Source: Candidatus Flexifilum affinis
Lineage (GTDB): Bacteria; Chloroflexota; Anaerolineae; Aggregatilineales; Phototrophicaceae
Direction of reading: 5' to 3'
DNA: 64,000 nt
Assembly: GCA_016713325.1 (NCBI GenBank)
Contig: JADJPJ010000011.1
Location: 1 to 64,000 of the forward strand
Shown here: positions 17,854 to 28,850 of the stretch, one piece after another
Numbering within the stretch: position 1 is the stretch's first letter
How the letters are laid out: every line of letters starts with the position of its first letter
Made by a program: the position numbers and the translations under genes
Notes under the pieces: generated by a model
What the model was told of the DNA's origin: nothing
The model's database searches: none
Seen by the model: the letters and a program-made list of their open reading frames with translations, nothing else

Positions 17854-18258
17854 TCACCAGTTCGCCTTGCGGACTTTCTCCGCTCGCCGACGCGCTTCAG
17901 CCTCATCGGCTTCAGCTGTGGGTGCTCTGGCCTCGTGTGCTGCCACCGGCCCTGTCCCGTTGGCGGCGACGAAGCGCATCACCTGCTCCAGGTAGCGCGG
18001 CAGGTCGTTGAGCGCAGCGCGGATCCAGGCGGCGTCTTCGCTCACCTGCATGAACCGGACGGGGTCGAAGGGCTGCGGCACATTGCGCGGCATGACCGGG
18101 CGAAAGCCGCCGCGGTTCCGCTCGATGTACTCCCGGAGGACATCCTTCATCACCGCATTGCGGCTGCCGCGCGGGATGTGATTCCACCAGGCGATCAGGT
18201 CGGCATCCTCCTGCGGCGTCATCTTGACCGTCGCCGTCACGCGTTTGGTCTTCGCCAT
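17854..18258 (-). CDS. small ParR-like/RHH partner of ParM
   Basis: A 134-residue charged protein beginning MAKTKRVTATVKMTPQED, followed by GSRNAVMKDVLREYIERN, a pattern like ribbon-helix-helix adaptor proteins. The C-terminal half is helical and ends in a basic tail. It lies 68 bases after the ParM-like gene with a strong GGAGGAGAGGAG ribosome site, so it is the natural candidate for the DNA-binding adaptor that links the actin filament to a centromere. Sequence similarity alone does not prove this. Confidence 0.6.
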   Translation of the reverse strand: MAKTKRVTATVKMTPQEDADLIAWWNHIPRGSRNAVMKDVLREYIERNRGGFRPVMPRNVPQPFDPVRFMQVSEDAAWIRAALNDLPRYLEQVMRFVAANGTGPVAAHEARAPTAEADEAEARRRAEKVRKANW

Positions 18259-18326
18259 CGTTTTCTCCTCTCCTCCGCCTGTCCGAAGCAGTCCGAATCG
18301 GGTCCGCACCGGACCGACAGGCGCGC

Positions 18327-19379
18327 TCACGACGGCCGGCTGATGAACTGGGCGTAGTGCAGATAGCCGCGGGCATTGGCGGTCGGGGCATTGGACATCA
18401 GCAGCGTCTGGGGATAGGCCGCTCGGATCGCCTCGAAGACCAGGGCGGCGCCGCCGCCGGAGAGGAAGATGACATCCAGCGTGGTGCCGCGCTGCCACTT
18501 CTCGCTCATCAGGTTGAGGGTGGCGCTGCGCAGCGGGGCCAGCGCCTCCTGGACGACCGCTTCGTAGTTGACCGGTCTGCCGTTGGCGTGGAAGATGCCG
18601 GTCTGGAGCACCTCCTCGACCAGGCGGAAGGGGATCTTCTGGCGGTAGTCGCGCTCCAGCGCCGCCGCAATCCGCTCCTGGGCGGTGTAGATGCCGCTTT
18701 CCACCGACCCGCTCTCGGCGTCGACGTACTCGCCCTGGTCGTCCAGCGCCAGATCGACGGTGTAGGTGCCGATGTCGCAGACGCCGGTGCGGCGGGCGGT
18801 GTGCTGGCGGTTGATGTCGCCGGTGTCGGTGAGGGTGGCGGCGTAGATTGTGCCATAGGGCTGAGGCATGACCATGACCTCGCAGATGTTGGCGACGACC
18901 TCGGCGGTGTCGGTGGCGACGAGATGCTGCCCGAGCAGAGCGGCCTTCAGGTCCGGCGCGTCGCGCATGTGGTCGACCGGCAGACCGGTGGCGATGCGGA
19001 GGTGCAGGACATCGCGGTTCCACGCACCGGCCAGCAGCTTACCGATGGCGACCTTGGCCAGGCGCAGACGGAAGGCGTTGCCCATCGTCGCCTCGTCGGC
19101 GGTGCGGCCGCGCAGGCGAAGCAGCTCACCGGGCGGGAGCTGGGAGAGGGCCAGATCGCCGGCGAACCACAGGCCATCGTCGTCACGGATCTGGTCGCCG
19201 GGGTGGCGTTGGGCGATCTCGTCCTGCTGGAACTTGATCTCGCGCGCGTGACCGAGCACGGAAGGGAAGGTGAGGACCTGGTCGGTGGTCACGGCTTTGG
19301 TGATGCCATAGCCGATGTCCAGGCCGATGGTGAGCACGCCGGCGGGCGAAGCGGGTTTGGCGGCGCTTCTTCTACTCAT
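18327..19379 (-). CDS. ParM/StbA-like actin plasmid segregation protein
   Basis: Bacterial actins of the ParM/Alp family push plasmid copies apart. The product is about 350 residues from the ATG at 19379. It shows the phosphate-1 motif TIGLDIGYGITKAV, phosphate-2 CDIGTYTVDLALDDQG and the adenosine motif IFLSGGGAALVFEAI. A longer frame starts at 19451, but the internal ATG fits the family. It overlaps the end of the 66-residue gene and is followed by the parR-like gene, forming a segregation operon. It marks the region as plasmid-derived. Confidence 0.82.
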   Translation of the reverse strand: MSRRSAAKPASPAGVLTIGLDIGYGITKAVTTDQVLTFPSVLGHAREIKFQQDEIAQRHPGDQIRDDDGLWFAGDLALSQLPPGELLRLRGRTADEATMGNAFRLRLAKVAIGKLLAGAWNRDVLHLRIATGLPVDHMRDAPDLKAALLGQHLVATDTAEVVANICEVMVMPQPYGTIYAATLTDTGDINRQHTARRTGVCDIGTYTVDLALDDQGEYVDAESGSVESGIYTAQERIAAALERDYRQKIPFRLVEEVLQTGIFHANGRPVNYEAVVQEALAPLRSATLNLMSEKWQRGTTLDVIFLSGGGAALVFEAIRAAYPQTLLMSNAPTANARGYLHYAQFISRPS

Positions 19380-19572
19380 GACGTCGCTCGTATCCCTGAA
19401 TATTCGGCAGGCTTGGCTGCTGGGGCGACTCTGGCCTGAGAAATTCCACAAGGGCCTGACGAATCATGGCTCCGGCGCGGCGATAGCGGATCGCCGGGTA
19501 GAGCGCCCGGTAGATCGCCGCCTCACGTGGGTCTTCCAGATTGAGAGAGAACTCGACTCGCTTGATCATCAT
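19372..19572 (-). CDS. small RHH-like protein ahead of ParM
   Basis: A 66-residue protein (VEFSLNLEDPREAAIYRAL, then AGAMIRQALVEFL). The short beta strand followed by two helices fits a ribbon-helix-helix DNA binder. It overlaps the ParM start by 8 bases and is the first gene of that operon, so it may be the operon repressor or a second centromere-binding protein. Confidence 0.6.
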   Translation of the reverse strand: MMIKRVEFSLNLEDPREAAIYRALYPAIRYRRAGAMIRQALVEFLRPESPQQPSLPNIQGYERRHE

Positions 19573-19604
19573 GTTAGTCTCGGCTTGCTATGCGGACACT
19601 GAGC

Positions 19605-19815
19605 TTATGCACCCTTCTGGGAGGATGCGGCTTCCTGAGGCAAGTGTGCGCGCTGGCCATCGGCGATTTCGCAGCCCTGGGTGATGAGCGCTGCGATGAG
19701 CGAGAATGTTGGCGAGGAGCGCCTCATGCAGGCCGGCGTACTGCCAGTAGGAGGGTTCACTGCACGATTCCAGCGGAGCGCCGTTGACTTTGGATGTCGA
19801 GTGTTTCACAGTCAC
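19605..19815 (-). CDS. small hypothetical protein, frameshifted
   Basis: A GTG at 19815 opens a frame reading YWQYAGLHEALLANILAHRS. After a break near 19690 the adjacent frame reads ALITQGCEIADGQRAHL and ends at 19605. The joined product is about 70 residues and not recognised. It lies at the head of the minus-strand ParM group, divergent from the XRE regulator. Confidence 0.35.
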
Positions 19816-19837
19816 GCCTCAGAACGATGGTCGTATT

Positions 19838-19915
19838 GTGGTACGAATTCGAGGCAACAAAACACCGCTCGAGATCCGGTGTTGATGTCGCAACAAAATA
19901 CGAGAATCGTACCAT
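19838..19915. promoter_or_regulatory. candidate operator inverted repeats in the divergent promoter
   Basis: TGGTACGA at 19839-19846 and its complement TCGTACCA at 19907-19914 are separated by about 60 bases. The flanks are also related (TGGTACGAATTCG against TGGTACGATTCTCG on the other strand). Two CAACAAAA boxes lie between them. The position between divergent genes suits binding by the XRE regulator. Confidence 0.4.
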
Positions 19916-20034
19916 GATGAGATCGTATGCCGAATTCATACCGGTGTCAAGCAGGATTGGGGCAGAGAATCTCGCAATTTTCCGCGCTTCGGGGCAGGAT
20001 TAAGCGAGCGGTCGTGACGGAAGGCGGACGGCGT

Positions 20035-20670
20035 ATGTACGAGGGTAAGACGAATCTGGGCACATTCCTTGCGGGGATCATGCGGCGCAAGCAGCTGAAC
20101 AATGTCACACTGGCCAGCATGGCGGGCGTGTCAGAGGGCGTCATCCGCAACCTGCTCAAGCATGGCATTGAGGCAAGAGCCAAAGACCCGGACCCGCGGA
20201 CGCTGCGAGCGGTGGCGCATGCGCTGGGCATCGACACGGCGTGGTTGTTCCGGCTGGCAGGCTATCTGTCGCCACTCCCCGATGCCAATTCGGTGCGGGC
20301 CGAGTACGTGGCGGATGTGTTTGATGAACTATCGCAGGAGAAGCAGGACGTGGTGATGAGCGTGCTGGAGGCGATGGCAGAGTCGAGAGAGGCCAGGGGC
20401 CTGATCCAGGACCTGCAGCGCGGCGCGCCGAGGATTGATTTGACCACGCCGCTAACGTTCCCAGCCATCCTGCGTGAGCTGGCGAATCAGTTGATCGCCC
20501 ACTACCGGATGAGCGCTCCAGGCGATGTGGAGAAGATTGAGCCGGACGTGGTGGTGTTGGACCATCGCTGGCAGGACCTGCCCGGGAATACCCAGGCGCG
20601 GGTGCGGGCGCTCATCCGACACAAGCTGTCGCTGGAGTTTGACCCAACGATGCTCGATGAGGAATGGTGA
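20035..20670 (+). CDS. XRE-family transcription regulator of the element
   Basis: A 211-residue protein with an N-terminal helix-turn-helix (FLAGIMRRKQLNNVTLASMA, then GVSEGVIRNLLKHG) in cI/XRE style, followed by a helical C-terminal region with no peptidase motif seen. The ATG at 20035 lies behind GGAAGG; the frame is open from 19927. It is divergent from the ParM operon and upstream of the recombinase, so it is a likely repressor of element genes. Confidence 0.75.
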   Translation: MYEGKTNLGTFLAGIMRRKQLNNVTLASMAGVSEGVIRNLLKHGIEARAKDPDPRTLRAVAHALGIDTAWLFRLAGYLSPLPDANSVRAEYVADVFDELSQEKQDVVMSVLEAMAESREARGLIQDLQRGAPRIDLTTPLTFPAILRELANQLIAHYRMSAPGDVEKIEPDVVVLDHRWQDLPGNTQARVRALIRHKLSLEFDPTMLDEEW

Positions 20671-20779
20671 GGGTGCTGGGGATGCGGAATATTCCGGATC
20701 GACACCGGAAAAATGCCAGGCTCCGCAGCGCATGAAATCTGATAGCATCAGAACAACAGCCCGAATCTGAGGAGTCCCC

Positions 20780-22562
<1,783 letters not shown>

Positions 22563-22658
22563 TGGAAACGAGAGAAATTGTAAAGACTCGCCGGTACAGT
22601 GTCAACCCACAACTCGCCTCTGCGCAAGGGGGCGGGATGTCAGGTAGAATCGGGCACT

Positions 22659-23831
22659 ATGATAAACGTCCTGATGCTCAGCCTCGACACTGCCATGGCG
22701 ACGCACCCTCAGGGGGATTCGCGGAAACGCCACCTTGCTTATGCCGCCCGCGCAGGCAAGGTGACGGTGATCGTCTACACGCCGCGAGGGGTAGGGGACT
22801 CGATTCAAGCCTCTGACCATCTGCGCGTGGTTCCAACGAACAGCCGAAGCAAACTGCTGTTTCCGCTGGATGCTGCACGGCTCGCGCTGCGCCAAGCGCA
22901 GGACGCGCGAGTCGACGTCATCACCACACAGGATCCGTTTCTGACCGGACTGATCGGCTGGTGGCTGCGCCGCCGGCTCAAGGCACCACTGCTGGTGCAG
23001 AACCACAGCTACTTCTTCGACAATCCCGCCTGGCTGCGCGAACGGCCGCTGATGAACCGTGTGCTCCAGCGCATCGGGCAGTTCGTTGTTGGTCAGGCCG
23101 ACATGTACCGCACTGTGAATCGTAAAGAGCGTGATGCCTACGTCTTGCGGGGCGGGTTTCCGCAGCGTACCATCGCGCTGCCGCTGGCCACGGCATCCGA
23201 AGCCTTCGCCGCACTCCCCGATGAGCAGCGATTGGCACAGCTCCGGCAGCGTCTCGACTTGAAGCCGGCCGATCAGGTGGTCCTCTGGGTGGGATTTCCG
23301 GTGGGATTCAAGCGCGTTCCGCTGCTCTTCAAGGTGTTCCGACGCGTGGCCGATCAAATGCCGGATGCCCATCTGGTGCTGATTGGCGACATGGCCAAGT
23401 CCCCCGACGATCTGCGCGCGTTGGCGCGGGACGAAGGCGTCACGGGAAAAGTCACGATGTACGGCCCGGTTCCCCACGATGAACTACCGCTCTATTACGC
23501 GCTGGGCGCGGTCTATGTGCACACCTCGTCCTATGAAGGGGTTCCGCGGGTGCTGTTTGAAGCGTCTGCGGCTGGGTTGGGCATCGTCGCCTTCAATGTA
23601 GTGGGTGTGAACGAAGTCATCGAGGATGGCGTCAATGGCTACATGGCGCCCGATCTCGATGTCGAAGGCATGGCGGGGCGGATCGTCCACCTGCTGCGCA
23701 ACCCGGCGCTGGCCCAGCAGATGGGAGCCGAAGCCCAGCGGCGTGCGCTGGAACGGCACAACTTCGACAAGTACGTGGAGGCTTGGGTCGGCGTTATGGA
23801 GCGCACGGTCGAGCTGGGAATGCGTCCGTGA
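22659..23831 (+). CDS. GT4-type glycosyltransferase
   Basis: About 390 residues with a GT-B fold. The N-terminal half opens MINVLMLSLD. The C-terminal donor-binding half has VVLWVGFPVGFKR, VTMYGPVPHDELP and the nucleotide-sugar motif SSYEGVPRVLFEASAAG. The ATG at 22659 fits the family better than the open frame from 22599. It is the first gene of a four-gene operon that starts just beyond the tRNA. Probably transfers sugars to a lipid carrier or surface glycan; the acceptor is unknown. Confidence 0.87.
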   Translation: MINVLMLSLDTAMATHPQGDSRKRHLAYAARAGKVTVIVYTPRGVGDSIQASDHLRVVPTNSRSKLLFPLDAARLALRQAQDARVDVITTQDPFLTGLIGWWLRRRLKAPLLVQNHSYFFDNPAWLRERPLMNRVLQRIGQFVVGQADMYRTVNRKERDAYVLRGGFPQRTIALPLATASEAFAALPDEQRLAQLRQRLDLKPADQVVLWVGFPVGFKRVPLLFKVFRRVADQMPDAHLVLIGDMAKSPDDLRALARDEGVTGKVTMYGPVPHDELPLYYALGAVYVHTSSYEGVPRVLFEASAAGLGIVAFNVVGVNEVIEDGVNGYMAPDLDVEGMAGRIVHLLRNPALAQQMGAEAQRRALERHNFDKYVEAWVGVMERTVELGMRP

Positions 23832-24898
23832 AACGACTGCTGGTCTTCAATCTGGCGGTCGACGTCGATGACCCGATTCTGGGCTTTACGACGGTCTGGA
23901 TCAACCGGCTGGCGGAGCACTTCTCGCACGTCGACGTCATCACGATGCGATCGGGAAGGCTCGCCGTGGCCGATAATGTCAGGGTCTGGTCGGTGGGCAA
24001 GGAGCGAGGCTACAACGAACCCCGTCGGCTGCTTATCTTCTACACGACATTGCTGATGCTGCTGCTGACGCGACGATACGCTGCCTGCTTCGCCCATATG
24101 ATGCCACTGTTCGCCTTGTTGGCGGCGCCTCTGCTCGTGCTCTTTGGCGTTCCGCAGACTCTCTGGTACACCCACCGTCAGTCACACCGGGTACTGCGAT
24201 GGGCGACCCGAGTGGTCCGGCGGGCCGTCACCGCTGCGTCGGACAGCTTTCCTGTGGCCACGCCGAAGCTCCGCGTAATCGGCCACGGCATCGATACCGA
24301 GGTATTTTCGCCGGGCAGTGCTGCGCTTGCGCATCCGTCCGAGATCGCGCAGGTGGCGCGGCTGATGCCGATTAAGAACCAGCGGACGCTGATCCGCGCG
24401 CTGGGACGTCTTCACGACCGAGCGGCACGGGCCGTGTTCGTCGGCGGTGTTCCGCCGGAGCAGTCACGCCGCTATGCCGAGGAGCTTGAGCGATTGGCTC
24501 AAGAGGTGGGCGTTGGATCGCGCGTGCAGTTCTGCGGCGACCGGAATCGTGCGGACGTTGTCGCTCAGCTTCGGGGATCTGCTGTGGCCGTGAACCTGAG
24601 TCCGCCGGGATTGTTCGACAAGGCGGCGCTGGAAAGTATAGCCTGCGCCGTACCGACCGTCGTTAGCAGCGCGGCCTTCGCTTCGCTGCTGGGAGAACAC
24701 GACGCGCGGCTCCGCATCGACGACCCTGAGGACGACGCTGCGTTGGCGGATAGACTAGACGCATTGCTGTCCATACAGGTCGAGGAACGCCGGGCGCTCG
24801 GCATGCAGCTGCGTGAACGCGTGGTTGCTGCGCACGGCCTTGACGGCCTGATCGAGCGACTGGTTGCGATCCTGCTCAGCGGGGAGATAGGCGCATGA
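23828..24898 (+). CDS. GT4-type glycosyltransferase
   Basis: A 356-residue GT-B enzyme starting with GTG at 23828, overlapping the previous stop by 4 bases. The C-terminal half has EIAQVARLMPIKNQRTLIRA and VQFCGDRNRADVV, and the usual EX7E region is altered to LFDKAALESIACAVPTVVSS. A hydrophobic segment (MMPLFALLAAPLLVLFG) suggests membrane association. Overlap with both neighbours implies one transcript and one glycan pathway. Confidence 0.85.
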   Translation: MKRLLVFNLAVDVDDPILGFTTVWINRLAEHFSHVDVITMRSGRLAVADNVRVWSVGKERGYNEPRRLLIFYTTLLMLLLTRRYAACFAHMMPLFALLAAPLLVLFGVPQTLWYTHRQSHRVLRWATRVVRRAVTAASDSFPVATPKLRVIGHGIDTEVFSPGSAALAHPSEIAQVARLMPIKNQRTLIRALGRLHDRAARAVFVGGVPPEQSRRYAEELERLAQEVGVGSRVQFCGDRNRADVVAQLRGSAVAVNLSPPGLFDKAALESIACAVPTVVSSAAFASLLGEHDARLRIDDPEDDAALADRLDALLSIQVEERRALGMQLRERVVAAHGLDGLIERLVAILLSGEIGA

Positions 24899-25620
24899 CA
24901 TTCGAGTTTCCCAGGACGCTGGTGATCATCCCGGCCCTGAACGAGCAGGAGAGCATCGCCCACGTGATCGGGCGCATCCACGAGCATGCCCCCTGGGCGG
25001 ATATTGCCGTCATCAATGACGGCTCGACCGACGAAACCGGAAGAATTGCCGAATCCTGCGGCGCATATGTGCTGCACATGCCGCACAACGTCGGTATTGG
25101 CGCGGCCGTGCAGACAGGTTTCCTGTTCGCCGATCGCTATGGTTACGCCGTGACGGTCCAGAACGATGGCGATGGACAGCACGATCCCAGCGAAATTCCG
25201 CTGCTAGTGGGGCAACTGATCGAGAGCGGCGCCGACCTGGTGATTGGCTCACGCTACATCGAAGACCGCGGTTACATCACGCCACTGCCCCGACGCGTGG
25301 GCATCGTCATTCTGGCAAATGTCATTTCGCGACTGACCAGCCAACGCTTCACCGATCCGACCAGCGGGTTCCGCGCCTCCAGCCGTCGGACCATTCGTCT
25401 GTGCGCACGTCTGTACCCGCACGACTACCCGGAGCCGGAAGCGGTCGTACTGCTGCACCGCGCCGGGCTGAAGCTGCGCGAAATCCCGGTGTCCATGAAT
25501 CCTCGTTACGGCGGGAGATCCTCGATCACACCCCTCAAGTCAGGCGTGTACATGGTGAAGGTTCTGCTGGCGATCTTCATCAGCCTTCTGCGCCGGCCGC
25601 CGCGCCCCGACGAGGTCTGA
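24895..25620 (+). CDS. family 2 glycosyltransferase, dolichyl-phosphate-mannose-synthase-like
   Basis: A 241-residue GT-A enzyme with LVIIPALNEQESIAHVI, the nucleotide-binding VINDGSTDETG, the metal-binding region QNDGDGQHDP and GSRYIEDR. These are DPM-synthase-type signatures; such enzymes load a sugar onto a polyprenyl phosphate. It starts with ATG overlapping the previous stop (ATGA). Confidence 0.88.
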   Translation: MTFEFPRTLVIIPALNEQESIAHVIGRIHEHAPWADIAVINDGSTDETGRIAESCGAYVLHMPHNVGIGAAVQTGFLFADRYGYAVTVQNDGDGQHDPSEIPLLVGQLIESGADLVIGSRYIEDRGYITPLPRRVGIVILANVISRLTSQRFTDPTSGFRASSRRTIRLCARLYPHDYPEPEAVVLLHRAGLKLREIPVSMNPRYGGRSSITPLKSGVYMVKVLLAIFISLLRRPPRPDEV

Positions 25621-25621
25621 A

Positions 25622-26719
25622 ATGCGCGTGCTGATGATCTCCAAGGCGCTGGTGGCCGGTATCTACCAGCGCAAGCTGGAACGCATCGCCGCACAGGGCG
25701 TGGAGCTACTGGCGCTGACTCCGCCAGCCTGGCGAGACGAGCGGGGCGAACAGCCTCTGGAACGCGTCTACACGTCTGGTTACCGACTGGAAACGCTGCC
25801 GATCGCCTTCAACGGTAATTTTCATCTGCACTTCTATCCGACGCTGGGGCGCTTGATGCGCGAATTTCGGCCGGATATCGTCCACATCGACGAGGAGCCG
25901 TATAACCTGGCGACCTGGGCGGCTTACGCGGAGACCCGGCGCGTGGGAGCGCAGGGTCTCTTTTTCACCTGGCAGAACATCTGTCGCGTGTATCCGATCC
26001 CGTTTCGCTGGGGCGAACAGTGGACGATGCGCAACGTCGGGCAGGCGATTGCCGGCACGGACAGTGCGGCCGAGGTGCTGCGCGAGAAGGGCTATGCCGG
26101 CAAGATCGCGGTCATCGCCCAGTTTGGTGTTGATCCGGATCTGTTTCACCGCGCAGATTATTCTGCCGACCGGCCGTTCACGATCGGCTGCGTAGCGCGG
26201 TTGGTGCCGGAGAAGGGCGTCGACCTGCTTTTCCGTGCCGCCGCGCATCTGGGCAGCGATGTGGCGGTGCGTGTGATTGGCGGGGGACCGGAGCGGCGCG
26301 CGCTCGAAGCACTGGCATGCAGCCTGGACCTGGATGGGCGCGTGACCTTCACCGACCAACTTCCCTCGACCGCAATGCCGGAGCAGTTCCGCCAGTTCGA
26401 CGTTCTGGTGGTGCCGTCGCGCACGACGCCCACATGGAAGGAGCAGTTTGGGCCACGGGCAAGCGTCGAGGCGATGGCCAGCGGCGTGCCGGTCGTCGGA
26501 TCGGACAGCGGGGCGATTCCCGGTGTAGTGGGGGAGGGCGGTCTGATCGTCCCGGAGGGCGACGTAGAGGCTCTAGTCGCGGCACTGCGTCAGCTTCACG
26601 ACGATTCTGCGTTTCGGGCCGAGATCGGGCGGCGGGGGCGTGCCCGCGCGCTGGCGCATTACACGCATGACCAGGTGGCTCGCGCAACGGTAGCGGTATA
26701 TCAGCAGATGCTCGGTTGA
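25622..26719 (+). CDS. GT4-type glycosyltransferase
   Basis: A 365-residue GT-B enzyme: MRVLMISKALVAGIYQRKL at the N-terminus, then IGCVARLVPEKGVDLLFRA and FGPRASVEAMASGVPVVGSD, with the family's glutamate pair region. It begins one base after the preceding stop and ends the operon. Confidence 0.9.
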   Translation: MRVLMISKALVAGIYQRKLERIAAQGVELLALTPPAWRDERGEQPLERVYTSGYRLETLPIAFNGNFHLHFYPTLGRLMREFRPDIVHIDEEPYNLATWAAYAETRRVGAQGLFFTWQNICRVYPIPFRWGEQWTMRNVGQAIAGTDSAAEVLREKGYAGKIAVIAQFGVDPDLFHRADYSADRPFTIGCVARLVPEKGVDLLFRAAAHLGSDVAVRVIGGGPERRALEALACSLDLDGRVTFTDQLPSTAMPEQFRQFDVLVVPSRTTPTWKEQFGPRASVEAMASGVPVVGSDSGAIPGVVGEGGLIVPEGDVEALVAALRQLHDDSAFRAEIGRRGRARALAHYTHDQVARATVAVYQQMLG

Positions 26720-26794
26720 GGGACAATCGGATCGCACTGAGCTATAATCGAGCGTCATAGAAAATTGGGTTGTGAGGACTTGAAGGGTACGCTC

Positions 26795-27952
26795 ATGTCT
26801 GAGATTGTCATTGTCGATGCCGTGCGCACACCTCTTGGCCGCCGTAACGGCTGGCTTCGCGAGATCCACCCCGCCCGCCTCGGTTCCACGGTCGTCTGCG
26901 ATGTGCTGGGGCGTGCTAAGGTCGATCCCGATCTGGTAGACCATGTCATTATGGGCTGTGTCAGCCAGGTCGCGGAGCAGACGTTCAACCTGGGCCGCAA
27001 CGTGGTTCTCGATGCCGGGATGAAGATCGAGACGCCTGCGACGACAATCGACTTTCAGTGCGGCAGCAGCCAGCAGGCCATTCATCTGGCGGCCGGCATG
27101 ATCGCCACCGGGCAGGCCGAAGTCGTTGTCGCCGGCGGTGTCGAGAATATGTCGCGCGCGCCCATGGGCAGTAGCCTGACTGATGGGCGGTCGCCGTTCA
27201 CCGATCGCGTGATGGACGCTTACAACATGATCCCCCAGGGGATCGCGGCCGACGAGATCGCGGCGAAGTGGAAGATCAGCCGCGAGGAAGTGGACCGCAT
27301 CGGCTACGAGAGCCACATGAAGGCGGCCAAAGCAACACTCGATGGCGTGTTCAAGCGCGAGATCGTGCCGCTGGAAGGTGTGGACGAGGCCGGCAATCCG
27401 GTGCTAGTCGAGTCGGATCAGGGCATTCGGCCGAACGCTTCATTGGAGAAGATGGCTGCGCTCGGCGCTGCCTTCACAGGCGATGGCGTGACCACCGCCG
27501 GCAACAGCAGCCAGATCAGCGACGGCGCGGCGGCGGTGGTGCTGATGACAGCCGACAAGGCTCGACAGTTGGGCGTCACGCCGCGCGCCCGTCTGGTGAG
27601 CATGGTCACCGTAGGAAGCGATCCGCACCTGATGCTGACCGGGCCGATCAGCGCCACGCAAGAAGCGCTTCGCCGCGCCGGCATGACGCTCGATCAGATC
27701 GATCTGTTCGAGGTCAATGAGGCCTTTGCTGCCGTGATCGCGATGTGGGCGCGTGAGATTCAGCCGCCCATGGATCGCGTCAACGTGCATGGCGGCGCGA
27801 TCGCGCTGGGGCACCCGCTGGGAGCGAGCGGCGCGCGCCTGATGACCACGCTGCTCAATGCACTGGAGACCCACGGTAAACGCTTCGGGCTCCAGACCAT
27901 GTGCTGCGGCGGCGGCATGGGCACCGGGACGATCGTCGAGCGGTTGAGCTGA
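26795..27952 (+). CDS. thiolase / acetyl-CoA C-acetyltransferase
   Basis: Condenses or cleaves acyl-CoA and acetyl-CoA. The 385-residue protein has the nucleophile Cys89 in DFQCGSSQQA, the histidine motif GGAIALGHPLGASGAR and the C-terminal catalytic cysteine in CCGGGMGTG, so all three active-site elements are present. MSEIVIVDAVRTPLGRRNG is a standard thiolase N-terminus. A TATAAT-like box lies at 26743. The gene stands alone; fatty-acid or acetoacetyl-CoA metabolism is likely. Confidence 0.93.
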   Translation: MSEIVIVDAVRTPLGRRNGWLREIHPARLGSTVVCDVLGRAKVDPDLVDHVIMGCVSQVAEQTFNLGRNVVLDAGMKIETPATTIDFQCGSSQQAIHLAAGMIATGQAEVVVAGGVENMSRAPMGSSLTDGRSPFTDRVMDAYNMIPQGIAADEIAAKWKISREEVDRIGYESHMKAAKATLDGVFKREIVPLEGVDEAGNPVLVESDQGIRPNASLEKMAALGAAFTGDGVTTAGNSSQISDGAAAVVLMTADKARQLGVTPRARLVSMVTVGSDPHLMLTGPISATQEALRRAGMTLDQIDLFEVNEAFAAVIAMWAREIQPPMDRVNVHGGAIALGHPLGASGARLMTTLLNALETHGKRFGLQTMCCGGGMGTGTIVERLS

Positions 27953-27964
27953 CATTCATATGCC

Positions 27965-27993
27965 GCAGGGGAGACCTGCCAGATCTCCCCTGC
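27965..27993. terminator. stem-loop between convergent genes
   Basis: A perfect 10-bp inverted repeat, GCAGGGGAGA / TCTCCCCTGC, lies between the thiolase stop and the secreted protein stop. It probably terminates both directions. There is no long T-run. Confidence 0.6.
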
Positions 27994-28004
27994 ACTCGCC
28001 CGTG

Positions 28005-28712
28005 CTACTTCACCGCGCAGGTATCGCCTGGCATGATGAAGTTGTAGACTTTTCCGGCATCCTCCGGCTTGTAATCGAAGATCCCCTGAAGCTGGAGTTC
28101 ATTTGTCGTCAGCGCGTAGAGGCCGTTGAACAGCCCTTCGCCCAACTGCTGATTCTCGCCGGATTCGCGAGCGCGCCTCAGCCCGGTCTCGATCTCCTGA
28201 GCGGAGACGCGGAAGGCAAGCGATCCCTGACCCCGGTTGTTGATGTCGTAAACGTCGATCCCGCCCCGGCGCGTGCAGTAGGCGGCGACCGGCGCGGCAT
28301 TCTGATTCAGCCCGGCGTTGATGCGGCCATCGCCGACGAACACCTGCACCGCGTCACAGACCTCCGGGTCGCCGGTGAAGGCAGCGTCGAAGTAGTCCAC
28401 ACGCATCCCCGCGCGATTGAGCATCACCATGGCGCCCGCGGTGACTTCATTGGTCAGGGTAAGCGTCTTCGTTTCGTTCACTCCGAAAACGGCTTCCGTG
28501 TTGGCGATGATTCGCCCGTTATCCTCCGTGTCGATGATGCGGATGCGGCCAGTGCGTTCCTCGCCGCTGTTGTTGGTGAGCGTCGCCGTCACGGTGACGG
28601 TACAGTCGGCGGCGGCCGCCGGCAAAGCGAATGGCAGCAGCCCGATCAGCAGGGCCAGCGCGAGCGTAATGTGGAATAAGCGTCGGTTCATGGATTTGCC
28701 TTTCATCATCAT
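28005..28712 (-). CDS. secreted hypothetical protein
   Basis: A signal peptide (FHITLALALLIGLLPFALPAAAA) precedes a 200-residue extracytoplasmic protein with four cysteines (DCTVTV, EVCDAV, YCTRRG, DTCAVK) and a beta-rich N-terminal half (VTVTATLTNNSGEERTGRIR). Not recognised. AAAGGG lies five bases before the ATG. Apparently monocistronic. Confidence 0.75.
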   Translation of the reverse strand: MMMKGKSMNRRLFHITLALALLIGLLPFALPAAAADCTVTVTATLTNNSGEERTGRIRIIDTEDNGRIIANTEAVFGVNETKTLTLTNEVTAGAMVMLNRAGMRVDYFDAAFTGDPEVCDAVQVFVGDGRINAGLNQNAAPVAAYCTRRGGIDVYDINNRGQGSLAFRVSAQEIETGLRRARESGENQQLGEGLFNGLYALTTNELQLQGIFDYKPEDAGKVYNFIMPGDTCAVK

Positions 28713-28787
28713 CCCTTTGTCCAGTATTCGTCACATCAATGGGTTCAGGATGAGTACGTCAGGATGGCGGAGGGCAGAAGTGGGGTA

Positions 28788-28827
28788 GAAAAACGCCGGG
28801 TCATCCGCAAAGGCGGTGTCCCGGCGT
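28788..28827 (-). terminator. Rho-independent terminator of the SerA-like gene
   Basis: On the minus strand an ACGCCGGG-type stem (arms 28793-28800 and 28820-28827, with more imperfect pairing inside) is followed by a run of five T, 24 bases after the gene's stop. Confidence 0.75.
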
Positions 28828-28850
28828 CGAGGCTGTGGGAATAGGGATCG

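Noticed and set aside
18357..19439. A 360-codon plus-strand open frame
   Set aside because: Antisense shadow of the ParM-like gene.
26716..26748. TTGAGG and TATAAT as a sigma-70 promoter for thiolase
   Set aside because: The -10 box is good, but the spacing to the -35-like box is 21 bases, so it is not listed as a feature.
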